Positions 33,102-41,823 of a stretch of DNA of 53,868 bases are shown here, piece after piece (positions within the stretch are counted from its first letter, which is position 1; each line of letters opens with the position of its first letter). Made by a program: the position numbers and the translations under genes. The stretch spans positions 1 through 53,868 of the forward strand of contig JAPLJP010000168.1 of NCBI GenBank assembly GCA_026388535.1, in the 5' to 3' direction. The notes beneath the pieces are model-generated. The model was not told the DNA's origin, did not search any database, and saw only the letters and a program-made list of their open reading frames with translations. The DNA is from Deltaproteobacteria bacterium. GTDB taxonomy: Bacteria; Desulfobacterota; Syntrophia; Syntrophales; Smithellaceae.

Positions 33102-33644
33102 ATGGCTAATTCTTTGAAAATTAACGTGTTTCTCCTTCCGGAAGAAGGGCAAAGCTTCATTTTTTCCGAAGGTAATGCCTGGTTTAAAGATTGCTTCAGT
33201 GATAGCGAAAAGCCTGATTTTATTTTGGAGAAGGTTGATGTAAATTGTCTGATAACAAAAACTTCCGGCACTGTTTTTATTAAAGGTTCATTTTCCGCGC
33301 TTATTGATATTGATTGCAGCCGCTGTCTGGAGCGCGCAAGCCTGCCAATTGGCAGTGATTTCGCTTACACGTTATATCCCGCGCAAGCTGAAAGCAGAGA
33401 AGATTTAGAGCTGATGCCGGAAGAGTTGGAAGTAAGCTATTATCAAGGCGATATTATTGATCTTGCGCCTATTATCTGTGAACAGATAATTTTGCAGATA
33501 CCGATGAAGGTGCTTTGCAGTGAAGAATGCAAAGGTTTATGCCCGCATTGCGGTGCTAATTTGAATACTTCTTCCTGTAAATGCCATTTAAATTTTGTTG
33601 ATGATCGTATGGCTGTATTAAAAAATTTTAGAGTAAAAAATTAA
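33102..33644 (+). CDS. yceD: YceD/DUF177-family protein
   Basis: A protein of 180 aa. The DUF177 core CSRCLERASLPI lies near residues 70-81, and the acidic D(L/I)APIICEQIILQIPMKVLC stretch near 126-145. A C-terminal zinc-type cysteine group (CSEECKGLCPHCGANLN) follows. The family is coupled to rpmF across bacteria and is involved in 23S rRNA maturation. Here too rpmF follows 19 bases later, which supports the call. A promoter-like region with a palindrome precedes it. Confidence 0.88.
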   Translation: MANSLKINVFLLPEEGQSFIFSEGNAWFKDCFSDSEKPDFILEKVDVNCLITKTSGTVFIKGSFSALIDIDCSRCLERASLPIGSDFAYTLYPAQAESREDLELMPEELEVSYYQGDIIDLAPIICEQIILQIPMKVLCSEECKGLCPHCGANLNTSSCKCHLNFVDDRMAVLKNFRVKN

Positions 33645-33663
33645 TTATAAAGAAGGATAATTT

Positions 33664-33849
33664 ATGCCAAATCCGGTAAAGAGACATTCCAAAACCAGAC
33701 GTAACCAGAGAAGGGCGAATGATTTTTTGAAGTCACCTTCATTGTCTTTATGCCCGCAATGCAATGAGCCGAAATTGCCTCATCGCGTCTGCCCGACTTG
33801 TGAAACCTATAAGGGCAGGGAATACAAAAAAGCAGAAAAGAATGCCTAG
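33664..33849 (+). CDS. rpmF: Ribosomal protein bL32
   Basis: A protein of 61 aa beginning PNPVKRHSKTRRNQRRA, the typical bL32 start, with a zinc ribbon CPQCNEPKLPHRVCPTC near residues 36-52. It belongs to the large ribosomal subunit. AAGGA precedes the ATG. It is usually followed by plsX and fab genes in related bacteria; here a gene-free gap and then acpP follow. Confidence 0.95.
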   Translation: MPNPVKRHSKTRRNQRRANDFLKSPSLSLCPQCNEPKLPHRVCPTCETYKGREYKKAEKNA

Positions 33850-34178
33850 TATCAGAATTCTCGTGATGTTTTAGGCCGCGCCAGTTATTCCAAGCTATAA
33901 TCAGGACATTTTTTTACTTAGGAAAATATCCGCTCTTGTTGCTAAATTAAAAAGTTTTATATTCGGCAATGGACGGCAAACAATGGAAAGGCGGGTTTTC
34001 GCAGGCGTAGAAACAATTGTCTGATTTGAGAGGGAAAGAACGCGTTAGACCTTATGTAAATAAAAATATTCTCTTAACAATCGGGGAGGAAACAGGTTTT
34101 CTGTAAAAAAGATAAGATGCTTTCCTCATAGAAAAAAATAAGGAATTATTTTTAAAAAAAAGGTAAAAGAAGTATAAC
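33850..34178. other. Gene-free gap between rpmF and acpP
   Basis: About 330 bases with no credible coding frame. In many relatives plsX, fabH, fabD and fabG occupy this place. No recognisable fragment of any of them was found by eye. Confidence 0.55.
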
Positions 34179-34206
34179 TTGATTCACTTTTTTTAGGCAA
34201 TAATAG
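34179..34206 (+). promoter_or_regulatory. Promoter of acpP
   Basis: TTGATT (34179-34184), 16 bases, TAATAG (34201-34206), with AGGAGG and the ATG at 34225 close behind. Confidence 0.5.
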
Positions 34207-34224
34207 AATGTAGGAGGATTTTTC

Positions 34225-34461
34225 ATGTCATTAGAAGAGAAAGTCATTAAACTTATTATGGAACAACTTGATGTAACCAAGGAACAATGCGTTCTGGAAG
34301 CATCTTTTATTGACGATTTGGGAGCGGACTCCTTGGATATTGTTGAGCTCCTTATGGAAATGGAAGAGGCTTTTGGCATAGAAATAGCTGATGAAGAATT
34401 GGAAAAAATTAGTACAATTAAAGACGTAGTTGATTTTCTTAAGCAAAAAGGCGTTAAATAA
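34225..34461 (+). CDS. acpP: Acyl carrier protein
   Basis: A protein of 78 aa, acidic and helical. The phosphopantetheine serine is in [13 protein letters not shown] near residue 37. It carries growing acyl chains in type II fatty acid synthesis in the cytosol. GTAGGAGG gives a strong start. fabF follows 23 bases later, the usual order. It has a few non-standard features (Cys17 and a KQKGVK end) but the full motif is intact. Confidence 0.96.
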   Translation: MSLEEKVIKLIMEQLDVTKEQCVLEASFIDDLGADSLDIVELLMEMEEAFGIEIADEELEKISTIKDVVDFLKQKGVK

Positions 34462-34484
34462 TTCGCCGTGCAGGATTATATCCG

Positions 34485-35732
34485 ATGAAAAGGCGTGTTG
34501 TTGTAACAGGTCTTGGGGCGTTGACTCCCTTGGGAAATTCCGTTAATGAATCATGGGAAGGCGCAATTGCGGGCAAATCAGGCATCGGCCCGATTACCAA
34601 GTTTGATTGCAGTTCTTATAAATCCAGAATTGCCGGCGAAATAAAGAATTTCGATCCGATGCAATTTGTCAACAAGCAGGAAGTCCGCCGCTACGATGAT
34701 TTCATCCTCTATTCTCTTGCGGCTTCAGAAATGGCTATGGCTGACGCGAATTTGACGATCAGTCCGGAATTCTCTGAGCGTGCCGGTGTGATAGTTGGCT
34801 CTGCAATTGGCGGCCTGTCAACACTGGAAGAAGAATTAAAAAATCTGTTTAGCGCGAATCCCCGCAAAATTTCTCCATTTGCCGTTCCGGCAATTCTTGC
34901 CAATCTCGCTTCCGGTCACGTCTCTATACGATTTGGAGCCAAGGGTCCCATAAATTGTGCCGTAACCGCCTGCGCCGCGGGAACATCGGCCATAGGCGAC
35001 GCTTATAAAACCATTGCCTATGGGGATGCCGATATAATGATTACCGGCGGTGTCGAAGCGGCGGTAACGCAATTGTCAGTAGGCGGCTTTGGCGCCATGC
35101 GCGCGTTGTCAGTGAAAAACGATGAGCCGCAGAAAGCCAGCCGTCCGTTTGATAAAGATCGTGACGGTTTTGTAATAGGAGAAGGATGCGGTATAGTTAT
35201 TCTGGAAGAATTATCGTTTGCCCTGAAAAGAGGTGCACGTATTTACGCGGAACTTGCCGGTTATGGATGCACATCCGACGCTTTTCACATGGCCGCTCCG
35301 CCTCCCGGGCATGAAGGTGCCGCCCGCAGTATGCGGGTCGCGATAAAAGACGCCGGATTAAATCCCGAGGATATTGATTACATCAACGCCCACGGCACAT
35401 CAACGCCGCTGAATGATTTGTATGAAACTCAGGCCATCAAATTTCTTTTTGGAGAACACGCCAGAAAACTCATTATCAGTTCTACAAAATCAATGACCGG
35501 CCACATGCTGGGAGCGACGGGAGGAGTGGAAGCCATTTTCGCGATTAAAGCCCTGCAGGAAGGCATCATTCCGCCCACGATTAATCTGGATAATCCCGGC
35601 GAGGAATGCGATCTTGATTACGTGCCTAAAGTCGCCCGGCGCAAAGAAATAAATACAGCCATGTCCAACACTTTTGGTTTTGGCGGCGTCAACGCTGTTT
35701 TGCTATTCAAAAAGTTTAATGACACTCGCTAA
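34485..35732 (+). CDS. fabF: 3-oxoacyl-ACP synthase II
   Basis: A condensing enzyme of 415 aa. The catalytic cysteine is in TACAAGTSA (about 163), histidines in [11 protein letters not shown] (about 304) and [10 protein letters not shown] (about 341), and the C-terminal NTFGFGGVN is present. It elongates acyl-ACP with malonyl-ACP. It follows acpP, as is common. After the stop begins a repeat-like hairpin region that separates it from glyA. Confidence 0.96.
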   Translation: MKRRVVVTGLGALTPLGNSVNESWEGAIAGKSGIGPITKFDCSSYKSRIAGEIKNFDPMQFVNKQEVRRYDDFILYSLAASEMAMADANLTISPEFSERAGVIVGSAIGGLSTLEEELKNLFSANPRKISPFAVPAILANLASGHVSIRFGAKGPINCAVTACAAGTSAIGDAYKTIAYGDADIMITGGVEAAVTQLSVGGFGAMRALSVKNDEPQKASRPFDKDRDGFVIGEGCGIVILEELSFALKRGARIYAELAGYGCTSDAFHMAAPPPGHEGAARSMRVAIKDAGLNPEDIDYINAHGTSTPLNDLYETQAIKFLFGEHARKLIISSTKSMTGHMLGATGGVEAIFAIKALQEGIIPPTINLDNPGEECDLDYVPKVARRKEINTAMSNTFGFGGVNAVLLFKKFNDTR

Positions 35733-35846
35733 GAACGAGCATAGCGAAGTTCGAAGCGCAAGTGGAATTATCCCCTGAGCGAAGCGAATGGGGATTGTGA
35801 AATACAAGTGAAAGGGTTGAAGACCCGAGATACATAGAAATAAAGA
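35733..35846 (+). repeat. Hairpin-rich spacer, possible partial copy of the intergenic repeat family
   Basis: GAAC and GTTC enclose 12 bases at 35733, and ATCCCC (35770) faces GGGGAT (35790). The wording GAATTATCC..GCGAAGCG recalls the repeat copy at 51995. It starts directly at the fabF stop. It may be a shortened or related element. Confidence 0.45.
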
Positions 35847-35867
35847 ATGAAGGAGAAAAAAGTTTTC

Positions 35868-37121
35868 ATGTCTTTTTTAGAAAAAGTTGATTCGAAAGTC
35901 AGCGAGGCCATTGATCTGGAAACACGCCGGCAGGCGGGGAAAATTGAGCTGATCGCTTCAGAAAATTTTGTCAGTGAAGCGGTATTGGAAGCGCAGGGCT
36001 CTGTTATGACCAATAAGTATGCCGAGGGTTATCCGGGGAAGCGTTATTATGGAGGCTGTGAATTTGTTGACATTGTGGAAAGTCTGGCAATTGAACGCTG
36101 TAAACAGCTTTTTGGAGCGGATCATGTCAATGTTCAGTCGCATTCCGGCACTCAGGCCAATATGGCCGTTTACTTCGCAGCTGTACAACCGGGCGACACT
36201 ATTTTGGGAATGAATCTGTCTCACGGCGGACATCTATCTCATGGAAGCCCGGCCAATTTTTCGGGTAAATTTTATAAGATTGTTCCCTACGGTGTCAGCA
36301 AAGACACAGAAACAATTGATTTTGACGAAGTTGAGAAATTGGCCAAGGAACATACGCCTAAAATGATTATTGTCGGTGCCAGCGCTTATCCGCGGACACT
36401 TGATTTTCAACGGTTCCGAGAAATAGCCGATGAAGTCGGCGCTGTAATTATGGCGGACATTGCTCATATCGCCGGGCTTGTCTGCACGGGACTGCATCCT
36501 TCCCCTGTTCCCGTTTGTGAATACGTTACGTCCACAACTCATAAGACTTTGCGTGGGCCACGCGGCGGTTTGGTCATGTGCAAGGAAGCTTACGCCAAAA
36601 CATTAAACAGCAGAGTTTTTCCCGGGATGCAGGGCGGACCTTTAATGCATGTCATTGCCGCTAAAGCTGTTGCTTTTCAAGAAGCGCTTCTGCCGGAATT
36701 CAAGGAATATCAAAAGCAAATAATTAAAAACGCTCAGGCAATGGCGGATGAATTAAAGAATCAGGGATTCAGGCTTGTTTCGGGAGGAACGGACAATCAT
36801 TTGATGCTGGTTGATTTAACGTCCAAGGGTGTTACCGGGAAAGATGCGCAGGAAGCGCTGGATCGCGCAGCAATAACTGTCAATAAAAACGGTATTCCCT
36901 TTGATACACAGGGACCCCAAGTAACCAGCGGAATCAGAGTCGGCACTCCTGCTGTGACGACCAGAGGTATGAAAGAAAACGAAATGCGTTTAATTGCTTC
37001 CTATATTGCCGACGTAATTAAAGACATCAACAATGAGCGGAACATTAAGGCTGTTGCTGAAAAGGTAAAAACTCTTTGCGATCAGTTTCCCCTTTATCAA
37101 GGCAGGATTAAGAAAGTTTAA
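35868..37121 (+). CDS. glyA: Serine hydroxymethyltransferase
   Basis: A PLP enzyme of 417 aa, full length for Gly[12 protein letters not shown] lies near residue 24, [10 protein letters not shown] near 90, and the PLP lysine is in [12 protein letters not shown] near 226. It interconverts serine and glycine and loads tetrahydrofolate with a one-carbon unit. The frame opens at 35847 but AAGGAG lies just after that ATG and before 35868, which also matches the normal N-terminus. It precedes the deaminase, nrdR and rib genes in one direction. Confidence 0.96.
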   Translation: MSFLEKVDSKVSEAIDLETRRQAGKIELIASENFVSEAVLEAQGSVMTNKYAEGYPGKRYYGGCEFVDIVESLAIERCKQLFGADHVNVQSHSGTQANMAVYFAAVQPGDTILGMNLSHGGHLSHGSPANFSGKFYKIVPYGVSKDTETIDFDEVEKLAKEHTPKMIIVGASAYPRTLDFQRFREIADEVGAVIMADIAHIAGLVCTGLHPSPVPVCEYVTSTTHKTLRGPRGGLVMCKEAYAKTLNSRVFPGMQGGPLMHVIAAKAVAFQEALLPEFKEYQKQIIKNAQAMADELKNQGFRLVSGGTDNHLMLVDLTSKGVTGKDAQEALDRAAITVNKNGIPFDTQGPQVTSGIRVGTPAVTTRGMKENEMRLIASYIADVIKDINNERNIKAVAEKVKTLCDQFPLYQGRIKKV

Positions 37122-37163
37122 AAAACTGGAGCGGAAATTGAGCTTCAATAAGGCGTAAATAAT

Positions 37164-37649
37164 ATGGCCCCCAAAAAAGTATCTTCAGCCCCTTCGCCGA
37201 AGAAAATTAATAAAAGGCCCGATTGGGATACTTATTTTATGGACATTGTCGAACTGGTATCCAAGCGCAGTACCTGCCTCAGGCGCTCTGTGGGGTCGGG
37301 ATTGGTGCGTGATCGCCGGATTCTGGCCACCGGCTATAACGGAGCTCCCTCCAAGCTTCAGCACTGTCTGGATATAGGATGTCTGCGCGAGCAACTCCAG
37401 GTTCCTTCAGGTGAACGTCATGAATTATGCCGCGGACTGCACGCGGAACAAAATGTGATTATTCAGGCCGCCATGCATGGAGTTATTACCAAAGGATCAA
37501 CGCTTTATTGCACCAATCATCCCTGCGTTATTTGCGCTAAAATGATTATCAATGCTGGAATTGTCCACATCGTTATCCGCGACGGCTACCGCGACAAATT
37601 GGCCGCCCAGATGCTGAAGGAAGCGGGAATCAGCGTAAAACAACTTTAA
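37164..37649 (+). CDS. Deoxycytidylate deaminase family protein
   Basis: A protein of 161 aa. The zinc motif is split as LHAEQN (near residue 92) and [12 protein letters not shown] (near 113-124), the dCMP deaminase (ComEB) signature, with TGYNGAPS near 52. It should convert dCMP to dUMP for thymidylate supply. The N-terminal 20 residues are a basic extension. It lies between glyA and nrdR, matching its usual place in deltaproteobacteria. Confidence 0.9.
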   Translation: MAPKKVSSAPSPKKINKRPDWDTYFMDIVELVSKRSTCLRRSVGSGLVRDRRILATGYNGAPSKLQHCLDIGCLREQLQVPSGERHELCRGLHAEQNVIIQAAMHGVITKGSTLYCTNHPCVICAKMIINAGIVHIVIRDGYRDKLAAQMLKEAGISVKQL

Positions 37650-37669
37650 GAAATTAAGGCGATAGAACT

Positions 37670-38131
37670 ATGAAATGCCCGTTTTGCGGTCATACGGAAA
37701 ACAAGGTTATTGACTCGCGTATAAGCAAGGACGGGAAAGCCGTCCGTCGCCGCCGTGAATGTCTGGGCTGCGCCAAACGTTTTACCACTTATGAGTATGT
37801 CGAAGATGTTCTGCCCATGGTCGTAAAAAAAGACGGCCGCCGCGAACAGTTCGATCGGCAGAAAATATTGAATGGCATAAAAAAAGCCTGCGAGAAGCGA
37901 CCGATAAGTATGGAGGCTATAGATAAACTTGTCGAAAACGTGGAGCAAGCCTGTCAGGAAATGCAAGTAGAAGAAATTTCGTCGACGCTTATTGGAGAAA
38001 AGATAATGAATGAATTGAAGGCTTTTGATGGCGTTGCCTATGTTCGGTTTGCCTCGGTTTACCGCCAGTTTCGTGATGTCGGCGAATTCATGTCTGAACT
38101 GAAAGATTTATTGAGCAAGGGTAAAAAATAA
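37670..38131 (+). CDS. nrdR: Transcriptional repressor NrdR
   Basis: A protein of 153 aa. The N-terminal zinc ribbon has CPFCG and [12 protein letters not shown] pairs (residues 3-6 and 31-42), and an ATP-cone domain spans about 47-137 ([16 protein letters not shown]). It senses ATP/dATP and represses ribonucleotide reductase genes. Two bases separate it from ribE, so translation is likely coupled. In related genomes ribD usually lies between them. Confidence 0.96.
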   Translation: MKCPFCGHTENKVIDSRISKDGKAVRRRRECLGCAKRFTTYEYVEDVLPMVVKKDGRREQFDRQKILNGIKKACEKRPISMEAIDKLVENVEQACQEMQVEEISSTLIGEKIMNELKAFDGVAYVRFASVYRQFRDVGEFMSELKDLLSKGKK

Positions 38132-38133
38132 TT

Positions 38134-38763
38134 ATGTTTACCGGAATCGTGGAAGGATTAGGCAAGGTAAAGCGTTTGACGATGAAAGGCGCTGATGCTG
38201 TTTTGGAGATTGAATCTGGTATAAATCTGACAGATGTTTCCGTCGGAGACAGTATCGCTGTAAACGGCGCCTGTCTTACCGTTACCTCCAAAAATCAGCA
38301 AAATTTTCAGGCTGATGTTTCCGCCGAAACGCTGGCCAGAACGACTCTTAAATTATTGCAGGCGGGACATAAAGTTAATCTGGAAAAATCATTGCGGGTC
38401 GGCGGATTTGTCGGCGGTCATTTTGTTTTGGGCCATGTTGATGCCACGGGCAGGATTCTATCGCAGGCGCAGAAATCCGGTTCGCTGATTCTGGCTGTCG
38501 AAATGAATGATAATCTTTCGCGCTATATTGTGGAAAAGGGTTCGGTGGCCATAGACGGCATCAGTCTTACCGTGAACAAACTTGAAAAAAGCAGGTTTTA
38601 TGTTAATATAATTCCGCATACGGCGGCAAACACTACTTTAGTGACGAAAAAAGAAGCCGATTTTGTTAATATTGAAACGGATATTCTGGGCAAGTATGTG
38701 GAAAAATTATTGCAATCTAACAAGGGAATAGATAAGGATTTCCTGGCACAACATGGTTTTTAG
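38134..38763 (+). CDS. ribE: Riboflavin synthase, alpha chain
   Basis: A protein of 209 aa with two lumazine-binding repeats: MFTGIVEGLG and VNGACLTV in the first, FVLGHVDATG and IDGISLTV in the second. It converts two 6,7-dimethyl-8-ribityllumazine molecules to riboflavin. Its TAG stop is immediately followed by a copy of the intergenic repeat, which separates it from ribBA. No FMN riboswitch was recognised upstream. Confidence 0.95.
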   Translation: MFTGIVEGLGKVKRLTMKGADAVLEIESGINLTDVSVGDSIAVNGACLTVTSKNQQNFQADVSAETLARTTLKLLQAGHKVNLEKSLRVGGFVGGHFVLGHVDATGRILSQAQKSGSLILAVEMNDNLSRYIVEKGSVAIDGISLTVNKLEKSRFYVNIIPHTAANTTLVTKKEADFVNIETDILGKYVEKLLQSNKGIDKDFLAQHGF

Positions 38764-38932
38764 ATCACGGGTATTAACCCCGGGGCAAGACCTTCGCAAG
38801 AGGCAGGGTATCATACCCTCCGCTTGGATTGTTATATTGTCCCGCTAAGCTTCGCACGCGGGATAATTCGACCTGCAAGTTTCAGTGCACTTTGTTTCTG
38901 AAACTCGGGTCTCATTAAAATTTGAGTCTCAC
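38764..38932 (+). repeat. Intergenic repeat family, copy A (forward)
   Basis: It starts ATCACGGGTAT and contains ATACCCTCCGCTT, GGGATAATTCGAC, GTCTCATTAAA and GAGTCTCAC, the same blocks found in copies B, D and, inverted, C and E. Hairpins: TCCCGC (38840) with GCGGGA (38858), and AGTTTCAG (38878) with CTGAAACT (38898). Confidence 0.8.
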
Positions 38933-38951
38933 AATAAGTAAGGATAATAAA

Positions 38952-40154
38952 ATGGCGATCAGCAGTATTCGGGAAGCAATTGAGGACATCAAAAATGGGA
39001 AGATGATTATTCTCGTTGATGATGAAGACCGGGAAAATGAAGGCGACATTTGCATGGCGGCGCAATTTGCTACGCCGAAAACAATCAATTTCATGGCCCG
39101 TTATGGGCGCGGTTTGATATGTTTAACACTTAATGAAGAAACTGCGGATAAACTTCACCTGAAGCAGATGGTTCAGGATAATCAGGCTCGTTTCGGAACA
39201 GCGTTTACCATTTCCATTGAAGCTCGGCATGGTGTTACCACCGGTATTTCCGCCGCGGACAGGGCGACAACAATTCAGGCCGCTGTCAATCCGCTGGCCA
39301 AGCCGGATGATTTGGTCAGCCCCGGACATGTGTTTCCTATACGCGCCAAGAAGGGTGGTGTTCTGGTGCGCACAGGGCAGACGGAAGGGTCGGTGGATTT
39401 ATGCCGTATGGCTGGTTTGACGCCGGCCGGTGTGATTTGCGAAATCATGAAAGATGACGGCACAATGGCGCGCATGCCGGATCTGGAAGTTTTTGCCCGG
39501 GAACATAAATTAAAAATTGTTACAATTGCCGATCTTATTGATTACCGAATGCAAAACGAATCTCTCATCAGACGAATGGCGGAAGCGACAATTCCAACCA
39601 ATTTCGGCGGTGATTTCAAAATGATTGTTTACGAAAATGATGTTGATGATTGGCAGCATATTGCCCTAGTTAAAGGCGAGATTAAAGAAGAAGATGAAGT
39701 GCTGGTGCGTGTCCATTCGGAATGTCTCACCGGTGATCTTTTCGGCTCCAAGAGATGCGATTGCGGTGATCAACTTCATCGCGCGATGAGTATGGTGGAA
39801 AAAGAAGGTAAAGGCGTAATCGTTTACATGCGTCAGGAAGGCCGTGGCATCGGTCTGGTCAACAAGATCAAAGCCTATGCTCTGCAGGAAGAGGGTAAGG
39901 ATACGGTTGAAGCCAATATAGCCCTCGGATTTAAGGAAGATTTGAGGGATTATGGCATCGGAGCGCAAATCCTTGCTGATCTGGGTGTGCGCAAGATGCG
40001 TCTGTTAACAAATAACCCCAAGAAGATTGTCGGGCTGGAAGGTTACGGAATAGAGATCACTAAACGAGTCCCCATTGAAATAAATCCCAATGAAGATAAC
40101 ATAAAATATATGAAAACAAAACAAAAGAAGATGGGGCATCTTTTAAAAATATAA
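38952..40154 (+). CDS. ribBA: Bifunctional DHBP synthase / GTP cyclohydrolase II
   Basis: A two-domain protein of 400 aa. The N-half has [10 protein letters not shown] near residue 26 and the [13 protein letters not shown] loop near 96 (dihydroxybutanone phosphate synthase). The C-half has the zinc site [19 protein letters not shown] near 259-277 and RQEGRGIGL near 298 (GTP cyclohydrolase II). Both halves keep their catalytic motifs, so both entry branches of riboflavin synthesis are covered. The start at 38952 follows an AAGGA site; the longer frame from TTG 38922 runs into the repeat and is rejected. Confidence 0.95.
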   Translation: MAISSIREAIEDIKNGKMIILVDDEDRENEGDICMAAQFATPKTINFMARYGRGLICLTLNEETADKLHLKQMVQDNQARFGTAFTISIEARHGVTTGISAADRATTIQAAVNPLAKPDDLVSPGHVFPIRAKKGGVLVRTGQTEGSVDLCRMAGLTPAGVICEIMKDDGTMARMPDLEVFAREHKLKIVTIADLIDYRMQNESLIRRMAEATIPTNFGGDFKMIVYENDVDDWQHIALVKGEIKEEDEVLVRVHSECLTGDLFGSKRCDCGDQLHRAMSMVEKEGKGVIVYMRQEGRGIGLVNKIKAYALQEEGKDTVEANIALGFKEDLRDYGIGAQILADLGVRKMRLLTNNPKKIVGLEGYGIEITKRVPIEINPNEDNIKYMKTKQKKMGHLLKI

Positions 40155-40202
40155 AGTTTCCCATACGGATTATAAAATTAAACATAAGGATGGTAATGAA
40201 CT

Positions 40203-40667
40203 ATGCCGAAAATAATTGAAGGAAAAATCGTCGCCAAGGGAATGAAGTTTGGTATCGTGGCCAGCCGTTTTAACGATTTTATTTGCGGCAGGTTGATTGA
40301 AGGAACCATTGACGCGTTGATGAGAGCCGGCACGGAAGAAAAAGATATTACGATTTATAAAGTTCCGGGTTCTTTTGAATTGCCGCTCACGGCAAAGAAA
40401 CTGGCAAAAAGCGGCCGCTTTGACGCCATAATTTGTCTGGGCGCGATAATTCGCGGCGCGACTCCGCATTTCGAGTATATAAGCGCCGAGGTATCCAAAG
40501 GTATTGCCAGCGTTGGATTAGAGACGGAAGTTCCGGTGGTTTTCGGAGTGTTGACGACGGATACGATAGAACAGGCGATTGAGCGTGCGGGAACCAAGTC
40601 GGGAAATAAAGGCGCCGACGCGGCTCTGACGGCGATAGAAATGGTTGATTTATTCAAAAAGATTTAA
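40203..40667 (+). CDS. ribH: Lumazine synthase
   Basis: A protein of 154 aa. Substrate-site motifs are SRFND near residue 20, [14 protein letters not shown] near 55, and [15 protein letters not shown] near 80-94, with the catalytic histidine in that last motif. It joins the ribityl pyrimidine and dihydroxybutanone phosphate to make lumazine. It follows ribBA after 48 bases and precedes nusB, a common order. Confidence 0.95.
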   Translation: MPKIIEGKIVAKGMKFGIVASRFNDFICGRLIEGTIDALMRAGTEEKDITIYKVPGSFELPLTAKKLAKSGRFDAIICLGAIIRGATPHFEYISAEVSKGIASVGLETEVPVVFGVLTTDTIEQAIERAGTKSGNKGADAALTAIEMVDLFKKI

Positions 40668-40747
40668 TGTTAAACTGCCATCATCTTATGGCTAGAGCAT
40701 AAAAGATAATGCGGCAACCTAAGAGTTCTTTGAGGTTTTATAATTAA

Positions 40748-41203
40748 ATGCGCGGTCGAAGAAAGGCACGGGAAGTTGCCTTACAGGTTCTTTACAGTCT
40801 TAATTTTGTGGATATTGATTCGCGGGACGCTTTGGATCTTTTCTGGGGCAATTTTGTCGCTCCAAAAGCGGCTAAAGAATTTGCCGCGTTTCTCGTGCAG
40901 GGCACATGCGAACACAAAGAGGAATTCGACAAGCTCATTGCCGGTTGTTCGGATAACTGGTCTTTGGGACGTATGTCCAAAGTTGATATAAATATTTTGC
41001 GTCTGGCCGTATTTGAGTTTCTCTACTGTGATGATATTCCCCCGAAAGTCACTTTAAATGAAGCGGTTGATCTGGGTAAAACTTTCGGTTCGGAAAATTC
41101 CGGATCTTTTATTAACGGCATATTGGACGCGCTTAATCTACAATTAAATAATAAAAATGCAACTAAACCTCTCGACAGAAAATCCCGATCTTCCAAAATA
41201 TAA
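40748..41203 (+). CDS. nusB: Transcription antitermination factor NusB
   Basis: A protein of 151 aa. RRKAREVALQVLYSL at the start, the MSKVDINILRLAVFEF segment near residue 80, and VTLNEAVDLGKTFGSENSGSFINGILD near 100-126 define NusB. It supports rRNA transcription antitermination with NusE. The last 47 bases overlap the next gene in another frame, giving NusB an unusual Lys/Arg-rich tail of about 12 residues. Confidence 0.95.
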   Translation: MRGRRKAREVALQVLYSLNFVDIDSRDALDLFWGNFVAPKAAKEFAAFLVQGTCEHKEEFDKLIAGCSDNWSLGRMSKVDINILRLAVFEFLYCDDIPPKVTLNEAVDLGKTFGSENSGSFINGILDALNLQLNNKNATKPLDRKSRSSKI

Positions 41204-41726
41204 ATGTCTGGCATTGGGTATTTTCGCGGATGAAAAACCGCCTCGCGGAATTGGCGGTTTCATTGACTGGCGCCTCAACGGCATGATTTCCAGAGAAGTC
41301 AAGGAAGGAAGAATCAGCGGAGGATTTGAAGAAAAAACAGTCATTCCCTTTCCCCGGCGCATTGGTTCCGAAATTCTTCTTCTCTTTGGTTTGGGAAATG
41401 CTTCCGAGATAAATTACGATAAGATTTATAATGCAGCTTACATCATCGCCCAAGCCGTTGATGGAATGACTCTTAATAGCTTTGCTTTTGACCTTTTTGG
41501 AGCAGGCCGCTCGAATCTCGTCACTGCGCATATCGTGGAAGCAATGGTCACCGGCTTTTTTGATTCTTTATCCGCGGATATAAATAAGCTCTCCAATATG
41601 ACTGCTTGTATCGTTACTTCTCCTAACAATCTTGAAAACGTATCTTTGGGAATCAGACAATTCAAGACCAATGTTAATGACAGAGGTTCCGTGGATGTCG
41701 GCGCGTTAGAAAATAGTTTTTCCTGA
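41157..41726 (+). CDS. Stand-alone M17 leucyl aminopeptidase N-domain-like protein
   Basis: A protein of 189 aa that matches only the N-terminal macro-like domain of M17 aminopeptidases: GIGGFIDWRLNGMISREVKEGRISGG-type start, then RRIGSEILLLFGLGNASE near residue 68 and a NAAYIIAQAV helix. The C-terminal metallopeptidase domain is absent and no continuation follows in any frame before the minus-strand gene. It cannot be an aminopeptidase alone. A ligand-binding or regulatory role is possible. The frame begins inside the end of nusB (47-base overlap), with no strong ribosome site, suggesting translational coupling. Confidence 0.75.
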   Translation: MQLNLSTENPDLPKYKCLALGIFADEKPPRGIGGFIDWRLNGMISREVKEGRISGGFEEKTVIPFPRRIGSEILLLFGLGNASEINYDKIYNAAYIIAQAVDGMTLNSFAFDLFGAGRSNLVTAHIVEAMVTGFFDSLSADINKLSNMTACIVTSPNNLENVSLGIRQFKTNVNDRGSVDVGALENSFS

Positions 41727-41823
41727 TGTGCTGTTTGGCAGTTGACAGCCGACGAAATTAAGGATCACACAAGTCGGAAGATTCTGTTGCTGTTGGGATT
41801 AAAATTCATTTTAATTGATCAGC

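Noticed and set aside
38764-38951. FMN riboswitch between ribE and ribBA
   Set aside because: The region is structured, but its blocks recur at four places unrelated to flavin genes and lack the RFN-element conserved sequences.
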